From: Dyadobacter sp. CY261
Lineage (GTDB): Bacteria > Bacteroidota > Bacteroidia > Cytophagales > Spirosomataceae
Assembly (NCBI RefSeq): GCF_021440085.1
Contig: NZ_JAKCPW010000001.1
Span: 310,001 to 374,000 of the forward strand
Length of the DNA: 64,000 bases
Reading direction: 5' to 3'
Below, piece after piece: positions 1 through 8,895 of this stretch. Both the position numbers and the translations under genes were made by a program. Numbering within the stretch: position 1 is the stretch's first letter; each line of letters begins with the position of its first letter. The notes beneath the pieces were generated by a model. The model did no database searches and had not been told where the DNA came from. It saw only the letters and a list, made by a program, of their open reading frames with translations.

Positions 1-2
1 AG

Positions 3-1985
3 CGTGACCTTCGGCTTAAACAGCTGGTCAATGAAAGGATTGCGTCTGGCAAAACGCTCCGGACGGCGGGCCCCGTTACAATTCCGGTAGTATTCCATGT
101 CGTACTTAGCCGCCAGTCGATGGTGACCGACGCGCAGATCATGGCGCAGTTGGATACGATCAACAAAGATTATGCAGGGATCAATGCCGGGGCCGAAAAA
201 ATTCCTTCCTACTTCAAATCGCTTTTTGGCCAGTCGGGTATTCAGTTTTGTCTTGCGCAGCGGACACCGAACGACGCCCCCTCGACGGGAATTGAGCGCT
301 ACAATACCACGCGAAACTCATTCGACTATACGACCAACCAGGTTAAGCACGCCGAATCGGGTGGGGCGGATGCCTGGGATACGGACAAATACCTCAACAT
401 CTGGATCTGCGACCTTTCTGCAAGCACACTCGGCTATGCTACTTTTCCGGACGACGGCGTCAAAGATGAACAAGGCGTTGCCGTAGACTATGCTTCGCTA
501 CCCGGCGGAAGTGCTACCGGTTTCAACCAGGGCAAGACGCTCACGCATGAAATCGGCCACTATTTTAACCTGTACCACATTTGGGGAGACGACAATGGTG
601 CCTGCACAGGGACCGACGAGGTGGACGATACCCCCAATCAGAGCAATAGCACTACTACATGCCAGACGGGCATCCTAACCGATCGTTGCACGACGACTTC
701 TCCGGGCATCATGTATCAGAATTATATGGATTACACGCCCGACGCCTGCTTGTATATGTTTACCAAAATGCAGGTAGCGAGAATGGAAGCCGCATTTAGT
801 ACCTATCGTTCGCTGCTTTCACTTTCCAATGGCTGTACGCCGGTGGATGTGAAGAAAAAGGATGCATCGCTCAAAGCGATACGGCAGCCGGCGCAGCGGA
901 TTTGTGTTAACACACTCACACCACAAATAACGCTCGTGAACCGGGGTAGCGAGACGCTCATATCCGTAACCATTCACGCGGTGATCGATGATGGGACCGT
1001 ACAGAACTACAACTGGACAGGCTCATTGGCCACATACGCCGAAACAACCGTGACCCTGCCGATCCTGACCACCGTGGAAGGCAATCATGTATTGAGTATT
1101 TACACATCCAATCCGAATGGAGGCACCGATGAGGATACTTCGAATGACTCGCTTAGCCTCGACTTCATCTATTATGAGCCAGTCGCCGCACCGGTGAGGG
1201 AAGGTTTCGAAGGGTTGTTCCCGCCGCAAGGCTGGGACATCGTGAACGAGGATGGTGGTTCTACATGGGAGAAAACCACTTCGGCGGCCAAAACAGGCAG
1301 TGCATCGGTAAAAATTGGCAACTTCGATAACCAGGTGGTCGGCCAGCGCGATTACCTGCGGTCACCTACCGTGAATATAGCAGGAACCGATTCGGCGTTC
1401 GTCTCCTTCCAGGTAGCGGCGGCGACTTATACCAATACATCGACCCAGGGCAATGTTTGGGATACCTTACAGGTGCTTATTAGTACAGATTGCGGACAGA
1501 CTTACACAAGTGTCTACAAAAAATGGGGATCAAGCCTTATTACCCGTAGCGCGGCAACGAGGACTGCATTTACGCCGGGCGTCAATGAATGGAGAAGGGA
1601 AGAGATCAATATCGGCAGCTTTATTGGCCAGGGCGAAATATTGGTGGCATTCCTGAACACGAACGGCAACGAAAACGATATTTACCTCGATGACATTAAT
1701 ATCAGAACGGTCACCATCAATCCAAATCTGAAAGAAGCCGGGTTCCTTGTAACGCCTAATCCGACAAGTGGCCAGGTTTCGGTGCAGTTCTATCCGCATC
1801 CGGAAAAGCTGAAATCGGTCTCGATTTACAATGTAGCTGGACAAAAGGTAACGGAAACTGTCATTACCGGAGAAGTCAGCTCGAATATCTACAATTTCGA
1901 TCTGACGACATTCCCATCCGGTTTATATGTGGTGAAAGCGGAGTTCGAAGACCAGGTACTGACGAAGAAGATTATTAAGAACTAA
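3..1985 (+). CDS. Secreted M43 (pappalysin-like) zinc metalloprotease with T9SS sorting domain, 5' truncated
   Basis: The reading frame is open to the window edge, so the signal peptide and start lie outside; the first internal ATG is at 120. The zinc site HEIGHYFNLYH (HExxHxxxxxH) lies near 547-580, and a Met-turn-like NYMDY follows near 720, as in peptidase family M43. After the catalytic part come a CARDB-like beta region (about 860-1180), a choice-of-anchor/MAM-like jelly roll (about 1195-1715, ending DDINIR) and a C-terminal domain with FLVTPNPTSG and FPSGLYVVKA motifs, which is the type A sorting domain of the Por/type IX system. The protein is therefore probably secreted and surface-attached or released. 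Substrate is unknown. Family and secretion route are confident; the N-terminus is missing. Confidence 0.92.
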   Translation, partial: RDLRLKQLVNERIASGKTLRTAGPVTIPVVFHVVLSRQSMVTDAQIMAQLDTINKDYAGINAGAEKIPSYFKSLFGQSGIQFCLAQRTPNDAPSTGIERYNTTRNSFDYTTNQVKHAESGGADAWDTDKYLNIWICDLSASTLGYATFPDDGVKDEQGVAVDYASLPGGSATGFNQGKTLTHEIGHYFNLYHIWGDDNGACTGTDEVDDTPNQSNSTTTCQTGILTDRCTTTSPGIMYQNYMDYTPDACLYMFTKMQVARMEAAFSTYRSLLSLSNGCTPVDVKKKDASLKAIRQPAQRICVNTLTPQITLVNRGSETLISVTIHAVIDDGTVQNYNWTGSLATYAETTVTLPILTTVEGNHVLSIYTSNPNGGTDEDTSNDSLSLDFIYYEPVAAPVREGFEGLFPPQGWDIVNEDGGSTWEKTTSAAKTGSASVKIGNFDNQVVGQRDYLRSPTVNIAGTDSAFVSFQVAAATYTNTSTQGNVWDTLQVLISTDCGQTYTSVYKKWGSSLITRSAATRTAFTPGVNEWRREEINIGSFIGQGEILVAFLNTNGNENDIYLDDINIRTVTINPNLKEAGFLVTPNPTSGQVSVQFYPHPEKLKSVSIYNVAGQKVTETVITGEVSSNIYNFDLTTFPSGLYVVKAEFEDQVLTKKIIKN

Positions 1986-1990
1986 TTGCG

Positions 1991-2116
1991 AATGAGTGAA
2001 TGAATTTTGAATGACCGAATGATTGAATGACCGAATAGGTCGCTGTGTAATATGTATGATTAATCCTGAATTACTCGCTCATTTAAAATTCAGTCATTCA
2101 ATCATTCAATCATTAA
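1991..2116. repeat. Imperfect inverted repeat built from GAATGA/ATTGAATGA units
   Basis: The spacer between the protease and the next gene is made of GAATGAxTGAATGA-type units on the left (1991-2036) and their reverse complements on the right (about 2070-2116). The core TGAATTTTGAATGACCGA pairs 16/18 with the complement of a stretch near 2073-2092. It lies between convergent genes, so it may act as a bidirectional terminator. Similar short copies occur at 9849-9860 and 16254-16270. Confidence 0.55.
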
Positions 2117-2117
2117 A

Positions 2118-2513
2118 CTAAATTATCCTTTTCACAACCACCTTACTATTCGTTTGCGAGACGGCGAACTCCTTCGCGTTTTCGTTGGGTGGTGCTATGA
2201 ATATCTGCCTTTTCTTTTTACCGTCGGTGTTCACCCAGTTAGCTGAATAAATTTCGGGAAACTGGCCGGCGTAAATAGGGTGGTGGTCGGAGAACATAAA
2301 TACTTCTTCCAGCTCATAAGCCAATTCCAGGTCGCTTCCTTCGATCACGTCGCATATGATCTTCAAACCGCCTTTGTCATCGTCGACCAGGCCTTTGATA
2401 CGGGCTTTACCATAAAAAGGGTCTTCTTCAAAATCCCATCGGATGTAGTACTCGATTACGTTTCCGATCTGAGACTCAATATAGTCGGCGGTTAGCAGTT
2501 GTTCCTGGCGCAT
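2118..2513 (-). CDS. Hypothetical protein, 131 aa
   Basis: An acidic, probably cytosolic protein starting MRQEQLLTADY and ending VVVKRII, with no signal peptide or membrane segment. It is rich in alternating hydrophobic/charged stretches that suggest a small alpha/beta or beta fold. I do not recognise a family. Support for a real gene is normal codon use, an ATG start, and a promoter-like TTG-N19-TACATTTG upstream (2584-2613, minus strand) giving a leader of about 60 nt. It converges with the protease gene and stands alone. Confidence 0.75.
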   Translation of the reverse strand: MRQEQLLTADYIESQIGNVIEYYIRWDFEEDPFYGKARIKGLVDDDKGGLKIICDVIEGSDLELAYELEEVFMFSDHHPIYAGQFPEIYSANWVNTDGKKKRQIFIAPPNENAKEFAVSQTNSKVVVKRII

Positions 2514-2583
2514 GGTCGAAGTTGGTTTTTACACTCCTTTTAAACTAAGCAAAATTCAAACCCGCCCCTTGTGGGCGTTTTGA

Positions 2584-2613
2584 CAAATGTAATCGGAAGC
2601 ATGATGTTTCCAA
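2584..2613 (-). promoter_or_regulatory. Bacteroidetes-type promoter for the 131-aa gene
   Basis: On the minus strand, TTG at 2613-2611, a 19-nt spacer, then TACATTTG at 2591-2584. This matches the Bacteroidetes housekeeping pattern (-33 TTG, -7 TAnnTTTG). The predicted transcript start is near 2577, about 63 nt before the start codon. Confidence 0.6.
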
Positions 2614-2843
2614 AAATAATGAGATTCCTTTCATTGATATTTGACAAATTACGACTCTACGGCTGTTTGCCATCTTTTTTCTAAACTACTCGTGGAGCAG
2701 TCATATAGGTGTGTAGGTTAGTTGTGTAAATGTAGTTCGCAAAAATCCCGTCGAGCCGGTGAATAACCCGAACGCCCCAAATGTCAACGTCAGGGAACAT
2801 GGCGGTATGGTTTTTGTCTGAAACAGGCTAAACAATCTTTTCT

Positions 2844-2858
2844 CGGGACGCTGTCCCG
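2844..2858 (+). promoter_or_regulatory. Leader hairpin upstream of SusC
   Basis: CGGGAC-GCT-GTCCCG, a perfect 6-bp stem with a 3-nt loop, ends 19 nt before the SusC ATG. There is no U-run, so it is not a simple terminator. It could be an mRNA leader structure or a protein site; function is inference. Confidence 0.4.
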
Positions 2859-2877
2859 TCACTTAGCCAAGAATCAT

Positions 2878-5800
2878 ATGAGAAAAACTCAACGACTCGA
2901 TGAGCCTGCACCGTGTTCGGTCCCGCTCATTTTCCTGAGGATCGGTTTCTTTCTGCTGCTGTTTTCGGGCCCGATTTTCCGAAGTACCGCGCAGCAGGCG
3001 AAGCCCGATTCAACCCGAAAGGCCAGGCCCGACACAATGGTAACCCCGGTTCCGAAACCCGATCCTGCATCAAACAAACCGGCCTCCGATACCCTCCCCA
3101 AGCCTCAAAATACAACCGATTCTGCATCCAAATCCTCGTCCTCACCATTGGTGAAGCCCACGCAGAACTTCGATCCCCTGGTAAAGCCAGCCCCTCAGAA
3201 AGATTCATTGAATAGCACGCCCGGAGTGGCCACGCCCGGCGCTCCTGCGGGCAACCAGGCAACGGTGCCGACCAATAAGCCCGACAGTGCCGCAACGTCG
3301 TCGCAAGCGGGCAATGCCAACGTGGCTCAGCCGGTGCAAAACGCCGCTCAGACACCGGATTCGGCGACTGCGCAAAAGCCAGCGCCGGGGGGCGCAACAG
3401 ACGCCGGCCCTGATGGACGTGATATCAAAGGTATTGTGAAAGACGAAAAGGGTGTTGGAATGCCTGGTGTAGCAGTTCTGGTAAAGGGCACGCAAATCCA
3501 GTCCATTAGCGAGCCCGATGGTTCCTTCCAGATGAAAGTCCCTGCGAAAGGCGGCATTCTCGTTTTTAGCTTCATAGGTTTTGCAACCAAAGAAGTGGCT
3601 ATTACCGGCATGACCAACTATGACACCCAGCTTGTCCCGGAAGCCAAATCGTTGAAGGAAGTGGTGGTGGTAGGATATGGTGCTCAAAGCAAGCGCGACC
3701 TGGCCAGCTCCACATCCAGGGTAGCTTCTCAGGATTATAAATCGGCCGTAATCAATACGATTGACCAGGCTATCCAGGGGCGCGCGACCGGCGTGCAAGT
3801 CACAGAAAGTTCCGGTGAACCCGGCGCTGCCGCAGTGGTGCGGATCAGGGGTAACAACTCGCTCAGCGGTAACAACGAGCCGCTTTACGTAATCGACGGC
3901 TTCCCGATGCCGCCCTACCGCGAGGCCGGGACCAGTTTCTATGGCTCCTCTTCGCAGAATGGACTCTACGGTGTTAACCCGAACGATATCGAAAGCATGG
4001 AAATCCTCAAAGACGCTTCCGCGACAGCCATCTACGGCTCGCGTGGCGCGAACGGCGTGATCCTGATCACCACCAAGTCGGGTAAGCGGGGTGAGGGGCG
4101 CGTGGAGCTCGTCAACAAAACCTCCTTTGGTAGCGTTGCCAACCCGATCCGGATGATGAATTCGCGGCAATATGCGGAAGTGATCAATGAAAGTTTCCGC
4201 GTCACCGACCGCAATCCACCCTTTGAAAATCTCGACAGTACCATGACTAATACCGACTGGGTCGAAGCTATAACGCAGCCCAGTTTCCGGCAGGACATTA
4301 CGCTGAGTGTTTCAGGAGGTAGCCCCAAGTCATCGTACTATATTTCGGGTAATTATCTTAAAGACAAGGGCACGATCATCAATTCGAATAACGATCGGGC
4401 CAGTCTGCGCGTCAACCTGAATAACGAGGTCAACGACTGGTATACGGTCAAAGGCCAGCTTTCATTTACCCGGCAGAAAACCAACCGCGCTGTCACAGCC
4501 TCGCGCGCATGGCCGAGCTCGGGCGGGTTAATGGACGGACTGCGCGCTGCACCGACGCTGGAAATCGATTACCTGGGCAACAATAGCCTTGGCATTCCGA
4601 ACTATCAGGGCTATTATTTTTCCAATCCCTACAATGAATTGACGGCAAAAACGGATGTTACTCAAAGCGATTACTCCATTCTCAATATTGAAAGTTATTT
4701 CAAAATAGCCAGTGGATTGCAACTGGTCGTGAGCCTTGCCGGTAATCAGAATCTCACGCGCCGGAAGGTGTTCCTGCCACCTTCAACAGCGGAGGGCAAC
4801 CAGGTAAAAGGAAAGGGTAGCAACACGTCGGCCAATACGTATAGTTATAATTTCAACTCGTATTTGCAGTACGAAAAGACCTTCCGGAAGGATCATTACC
4901 TCAATACAACCCTGGGTGTGGAATATAACGACCAAACTGTTGAATTCCTCAGCACGAACTCATCGGGTTTCGATGTACCATTTTTCGGGGTCGATAACAT
5001 TGGCAGCGCAAAGTCGCAGGTGATTGGTTCATTCAAGGAAAAACGTATTCTGCAATCGGGTTTCCTTCGTGCCAACTACTCTTTCAAAGGCAGGTACGTA
5101 CTGAACGCCTCGATCCGTGCCGATGGTGCTTCGGCATTTGCCGCCAACAGGAAGTATGGGATCTTTCCCGCCGTAGCACTTGCGTGGAACCTCGATCAGG
5201 AGGAGTTTATGACAGGTGTTACTGCCATTTCAAATACGAAGTTCCGCGCGTCTTATGGTGAAACCGGCAGCCAGGCCATCGGACCATATTCGTCGCTGTC
5301 GTTATATAGCTCAGGTTTCTATGAAATGGGTCCGGGCGGTGACGGCTCGGTGATCAATACAGGCATATTCCCGAACACGATTGCCAACCCGAACCTCTCC
5401 TGGGAGCGCACCAGACAGTTTAATGTCGGGGTGGATTTCAATACGGCCAAAGACCGCATTGTATTGAGTTTCGATTATTACAACAAAGTAACTTCCGACT
5501 TGCTGCAACCCCGTAAAGTTCCTTCGCAAGCGGGTGTGGCCACGATCATCGACAACTATGGAACGATGCGAAACCGTGGCTTTGAAGTAAGTATCCAGGG
5601 GAACATTGTACAGAAAAAGAATGTGACCTACTCGACGCGCGTCAATATTTCGAGGAATATCAACACGCTCGTAGACTTGGGCGATCGTACACAGCCCGAC
5701 TATGTGAATATCAATGGCAACTTACTTGGAGGCGTTTCGGGCATATTGATTCCGGGGCAGGAAGTAGGTCAGTTCTTTGGGTACCGTGTGGCCGGTTTGA

Positions 5801-6477
5801 GCCAAAAAAACGATTTCGATGCTGACGGCAATCCCACCTTCCCGACGTTCGAAGGCCCGCGACCTGCGGGTTCCAAAGGTACGCCGCTTTATGGTGCCTG
5901 GAAATATGCAGATACCAATGCCGACGGCATCATTACAGCCGATGACCGGGTTGTGCTCGGCAAATCTACCCCCGATTTTACCTTTGGATGGAGCCATGAC
6001 CTGACCTGGAAAAACTTCTCCGTCAATGCATTATTCACTGGTTCGGTTGGAAATGATGTGCTCAACCTGACGCGCTTCTATATTACCAACGGCGTAGTCG
6101 ATTACGGCGGGGTAGGGTTCAACCAGTCGGAAGATTGGTACCAGAAACGGTATACCGAGGCCAATCCGCATAACAACGTCAATTATCCCGGCGTGCAGCG
6201 TGGCATTGCGTCCGGCGATATCAACTCGGTGATGCTGGAAGACGGCAGTTTTGCGCGCCTGAAAATGCTCACCCTCTCCTACACATTCCCGAAACTCGGC
6301 CCGGTCCAAAACCCGCGCCTCTTTGTGACGGGCACCAACTTGTGGACATTGACAAACTATTCGGGCTTCGATCCGGAAGTGAGCTCCTACGGGCAGTCGC
6401 TGCTGCAACAGGGCATCGATTATGGTGCTTACCCGGCGCAACGTTCTTATACCATCGGGTTCTCCTGCAATTTTTAG
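2878..6477 (+). CDS. SusC/RagA-family TonB-linked outer membrane transporter with long Pro/Ser/Thr linker
   Basis: 1199 aa. A signal peptide occupies residues 1 to about 39. Then comes a 140-residue low-complexity segment (about 41-180; 24 Pro, many Ser/Thr/Ala/Lys, no Cys, and a repeated PLVKP motif). A carboxypeptidase-D-regulatory-like domain follows (about 182-265, GIVKDEKG to FSFIGFATKEV), then a TonB-box-like EVVVVGYG, a plug domain with the family hallmark DASATAIYGSRGANGVILITTK, and a beta-barrel ending in Phe (FSCNF). Typical SusC proteins go almost directly from signal peptide to the CarboxypepD domain, so the linker is unusual. It is transcribed with SusD (stop to start about 20 nt). 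Role: energised uptake of an oligomer captured by SusD; ligand unknown. The split 5'-nucleotidase downstream raises the possibility of a phosphorylated or nucleotide ligand, which is inference. Confidence 0.95.
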   Translation: MRKTQRLDEPAPCSVPLIFLRIGFFLLLFSGPIFRSTAQQAKPDSTRKARPDTMVTPVPKPDPASNKPASDTLPKPQNTTDSASKSSSSPLVKPTQNFDPLVKPAPQKDSLNSTPGVATPGAPAGNQATVPTNKPDSAATSSQAGNANVAQPVQNAAQTPDSATAQKPAPGGATDAGPDGRDIKGIVKDEKGVGMPGVAVLVKGTQIQSISEPDGSFQMKVPAKGGILVFSFIGFATKEVAITGMTNYDTQLVPEAKSLKEVVVVGYGAQSKRDLASSTSRVASQDYKSAVINTIDQAIQGRATGVQVTESSGEPGAAAVVRIRGNNSLSGNNEPLYVIDGFPMPPYREAGTSFYGSSSQNGLYGVNPNDIESMEILKDASATAIYGSRGANGVILITTKSGKRGEGRVELVNKTSFGSVANPIRMMNSRQYAEVINESFRVTDRNPPFENLDSTMTNTDWVEAITQPSFRQDITLSVSGGSPKSSYYISGNYLKDKGTIINSNNDRASLRVNLNNEVNDWYTVKGQLSFTRQKTNRAVTASRAWPSSGGLMDGLRAAPTLEIDYLGNNSLGIPNYQGYYFSNPYNELTAKTDVTQSDYSILNIESYFKIASGLQLVVSLAGNQNLTRRKVFLPPSTAEGNQVKGKGSNTSANTYSYNFNSYLQYEKTFRKDHYLNTTLGVEYNDQTVEFLSTNSSGFDVPFFGVDNIGSAKSQVIGSFKEKRILQSGFLRANYSFKGRYVLNASIRADGASAFAANRKYGIFPAVALAWNLDQEEFMTGVTAISNTKFRASYGETGSQAIGPYSSLSLYSSGFYEMGPGGDGSVINTGIFPNTIANPNLSWERTRQFNVGVDFNTAKDRIVLSFDYYNKVTSDLLQPRKVPSQAGVATIIDNYGTMRNRGFEVSIQGNIVQKKNVTYSTRVNISRNINTLVDLGDRTQPDYVNINGNLLGGVSGILIPGQEVGQFFGYRVAGLSQKNDFDADGNPTFPTFEGPRPAGSKGTPLYGAWKYADTNADGIITADDRVVLGKSTPDFTFGWSHDLTWKNFSVNALFTGSVGNDVLNLTRFYITNGVVDYGGVGFNQSEDWYQKRYTEANPHNNVNYPGVQRGIASGDINSVMLEDGSFARLKMLTLSYTFPKLGPVQNPRLFVTGTNLWTLTNYSGFDPEVSSYGQSLLQQGIDYGAYPAQRSYTIGFSCNF

Positions 6478-6497
6478 TGTGACCAATGCATTCAAAT

Positions 6498-8087
6498 ATG
6501 AAAAAACATATCAAGTTATTCGTAATGCTGCTGGCAGCGCTGGCCATTACTTCCTGTAAGGATAATCTGGAAGAGTCGCCTTACTCCTCGCTGGGCAAAG
6601 ACGTGGCGTTCACGGACGAGGACGGTCTCAACCAGGCGACGATCGGAGTGTATCAGGCCTGGACCACCACCGATCATTCCGATATTTATAACCGCTTTAT
6701 CCTGGCCGAATCCGGGCACCGTTATGCGACGGCGGGTATTCTTGGGTCGGGCGCCGACCCTTACTATCGTTTTGCGCACACTTCCGTTTCGGGAGCCTTT
6801 GAATCGGTCTGGGCGCGGTTCTACAGAATCATATACCGAGCCAATACCGTGATCGACAATGCAAAAATGGCCGTTCCCGGTGAGGAAGAAGAGGCTGATC
6901 CCTACATTGCCGAGGCGCGTGTGCTGCGGGCTTATGCTTATTTCAACCTCGTGCGTCTGTTCGGCGGTGTGCCTTTGATTTTGAAAGAAATCAGTTCTTT
7001 CGGAGAGAAAGACCTGATTTTCGCTCCCCGCGCGACCGACACCGAAGTGTACGACGCCATTCTGGCCGACCTTGCATTTGCCGAAACCATCCTGCCCGAT
7101 TCGCGGGGTGGTGCCGAGCTCGGACGTGTTTCCGCCGGAACCGTGAAGGCATTAATGGGCAAAGTTTATCTCACCATGGCAGGAAAGCCTCTAAATCGGA
7201 CAGAGAATTACCAAAAGGCTGCCGAAAAGCTCAGCGAGTTGGTGGGGGCGGCCAATGAGGAGAAGTACGACATGGAACTGCTGCCCAACTTTGCCGATGT
7301 ATTTGCATTGGCCAATGAGCGGAACCGCGAGATCGTGCTGTCGTTCGGCTATTTTGTCAATTCGTCCAACCAGAATGGCAACATATTGCCGTTCAATCTG
7401 TTCCCGTCCGGTTTGGTGAATGGCGATGAACAGACCAATTATGGTTTGACCTATGATTTTTACAAACTGTTTGAAAAAACCGACACCCGGCGAGACTTTA
7501 CCCTGGTTTCAAAATATGTGTTTACGGGCGGTGCCAGGGCTGGGGCGGAGCCGGGGGACAGTATTATTTACGATGCTACCAGCGCCCATTACATAAACCA
7601 GCGAACGAAAGCGCCGTTTGGCCATGACGACTTCCGATATGGCATTGCCTATGGAAAGATCGCGCGTGCGGCACGTCCTGCGGGTGCGCCGGTGCAAGGT
7701 TACAGCGCTGACCTGATCGAAATGCGGTTTTCGGATGTGCTGCTGATGCTTGCAGAGGCATTGGTAGAAACCGGAAAACCGGCAGATGCATTGCCATTGC
7801 TCAACCGCGTGCGCGCCCGCGCCAAAGCGACACCTTCCAAAGCTATCGGTGCGCCTGCGTTGCGTGCGGCTATCCGCGCGGAACGCAGACTGGAACTAAG
7901 CGGGGAATTTACTACTGTGTTTGATATCCGCCGGTGGGGTACATTACAGGAGGAAATAGCTGCGATGTCCAATGATCAGATCGTCGACAATGTGCTGATT
8001 CCCTACACGCCGCGCCTGGAATTATACCCAATCCCTCAGTCGCAGCTCGACGCAAACCCCAATCTGCGGCAGAACGACGGCTGGTAG
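6498..8087 (+). CDS. SusD/RagB-family nutrient-binding lipoprotein
   Basis: 529 aa from the ATG at 6498. An in-frame ATG at 6486 exists, but 6498 places a classical lipoprotein signal (MKKHIK, hydrophobic core, LAITS-C with Cys20) right at the N-terminus. The family pattern is visible: an N-terminal SusD-like region with EARVLRAYAYFNLVRLFGGVPLI, TPR-like helices, and a C-terminal region with EMRFSDVLLMLAEALVETG and RAERRLELSGE. It would cap the upstream SusC on the cell surface. The pair is an operon; the ligand cannot be read from sequence. Confidence 0.94.
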   Translation: MKKHIKLFVMLLAALAITSCKDNLEESPYSSLGKDVAFTDEDGLNQATIGVYQAWTTTDHSDIYNRFILAESGHRYATAGILGSGADPYYRFAHTSVSGAFESVWARFYRIIYRANTVIDNAKMAVPGEEEEADPYIAEARVLRAYAYFNLVRLFGGVPLILKEISSFGEKDLIFAPRATDTEVYDAILADLAFAETILPDSRGGAELGRVSAGTVKALMGKVYLTMAGKPLNRTENYQKAAEKLSELVGAANEEKYDMELLPNFADVFALANERNREIVLSFGYFVNSSNQNGNILPFNLFPSGLVNGDEQTNYGLTYDFYKLFEKTDTRRDFTLVSKYVFTGGARAGAEPGDSIIYDATSAHYINQRTKAPFGHDDFRYGIAYGKIARAARPAGAPVQGYSADLIEMRFSDVLLMLAEALVETGKPADALPLLNRVRARAKATPSKAIGAPALRAAIRAERRLELSGEFTTVFDIRRWGTLQEEIAAMSNDQIVDNVLIPYTPRLELYPIPQSQLDANPNLRQNDGW

Positions 8088-8136
8088 CAGGAAATCCGGA
8101 GTTTCAGATGTAATTTTAGATTTCTAAAACTACGTT

Positions 8137-8895
8137 ATGAGAACTTCTTTCCGATCGGCTTATGGTGCGATATTGCTTGCGGGCCTTGGCCTGATGGCCT
8201 CTTGCCAGAAGCACTTCGCTGTAACCAGAAACGAATACAAACAATACGGCATCGACCAGCAGGTCGGTGCCGATTCTGCTATTATCGGGTACTATCAGCC
8301 TTATAAGGACAAAATGCAGGCTGAAATGAACCGTGTCGTCGGACAGACTGAGGTGGCACTCACGAAACCTTCCGATCCTGAGACGCTCATGGGTAACTTC
8401 TTCGCTGACGCGATGCTTAAAGAAGGAATGAAAAAGGACCCAACCATTCAATTCACACTCGCTACCAAGGGCGGTTTGCGCACCACCTTCCCGAAAGGCA
8501 ATATCACAGTCTCCCAGGTATTCGAGCTTATGCCATTTGAAAATGAAATGGTTGTTTTGAAGCTGTCGGGTGAAAATGTGCAGCGGGTGATCGATTTTAT
8601 TGCAAAAAAAGACGGTGAACCTGTTGCCGGTATCCGCATGAAAATCAGGGATAACAAAGCCTATGACATTACCATTGCCGGGCAGCCCTTTAACATAAAC
8701 AAAACTTATAACCTGCTTACTTACGACTATCTGGCCGATGGTGGCGACGAGCTCGAATGCCTGCGCAACCCGCTCGAACGCCGGGAGATCAATCAGAAAG
8801 TAAGGGAAGCATTATTTGAAAATATCAGTGACCTGACCCGCCAGGGTAAAAAAATAACCGCTCAGCTCGATGGAAGAATTGTTTCAGATAAATAG
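8137..8895 (+). CDS. 5'-nucleotidase C-terminal-domain lipoprotein (separate gene)
   Basis: 252 aa, corresponding only to the C-terminal substrate-binding domain of UshA/5'-nucleotidase proteins. Visible hallmarks are the NFFADAM motif, the GGLRTTFPKGNIT stretch, FELMPFENEMVVLKLSG and YLADGGDE. The N-terminus is a lipoprotein signal (MRTSFRSAYG, LGLMAS-C with Cys23), so it is probably anchored facing the periplasm. The metallophosphoesterase half is encoded by the next gene, which overlaps by 26 nt. It lies 49 nt after SusD and is probably in the same transcript. Together the two should rebuild an enzyme that hydrolyses 5'-nucleotides or related phosphoesters; their complex formation is inference. 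Confidence 0.9.
   Translation: MRTSFRSAYGAILLAGLGLMASCQKHFAVTRNEYKQYGIDQQVGADSAIIGYYQPYKDKMQAEMNRVVGQTEVALTKPSDPETLMGNFFADAMLKEGMKKDPTIQFTLATKGGLRTTFPKGNITVSQVFELMPFENEMVVLKLSGENVQRVIDFIAKKDGEPVAGIRMKIRDNKAYDITIAGQPFNINKTYNLLTYDYLADGGDELECLRNPLERREINQKVREALFENISDLTRQGKKITAQLDGRIVSDK

Larger units (their letters stand above)
2514..2877. other. Intergenic region between divergent genes
   Basis: 364 bp without a convincing gene. It holds the minus-strand promoter candidate at 2584-2613 and a compact hairpin at 2844-2858 just before the SusC start. The middle (about 2650-2800) shows no clear element; I found no exact TAnnTTTG box for the plus-strand operon. Confidence 0.6.

Noticed and set aside
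3205..4170. 321-aa open frame on the minus strand inside SusC
   Set aside because: Lies wholly opposite a clear SusC gene with strong domain motifs; its translation is His/Arg/Cys-rich antisense sequence without any family features.
8870..8895. Overlap of the two nucleotidase genes as a frameshift in one fused gene
   Set aside because: The domain order is reversed relative to UshA and each half has its own export signal, so this is two genes rather than a sequencing or mutation frameshift.
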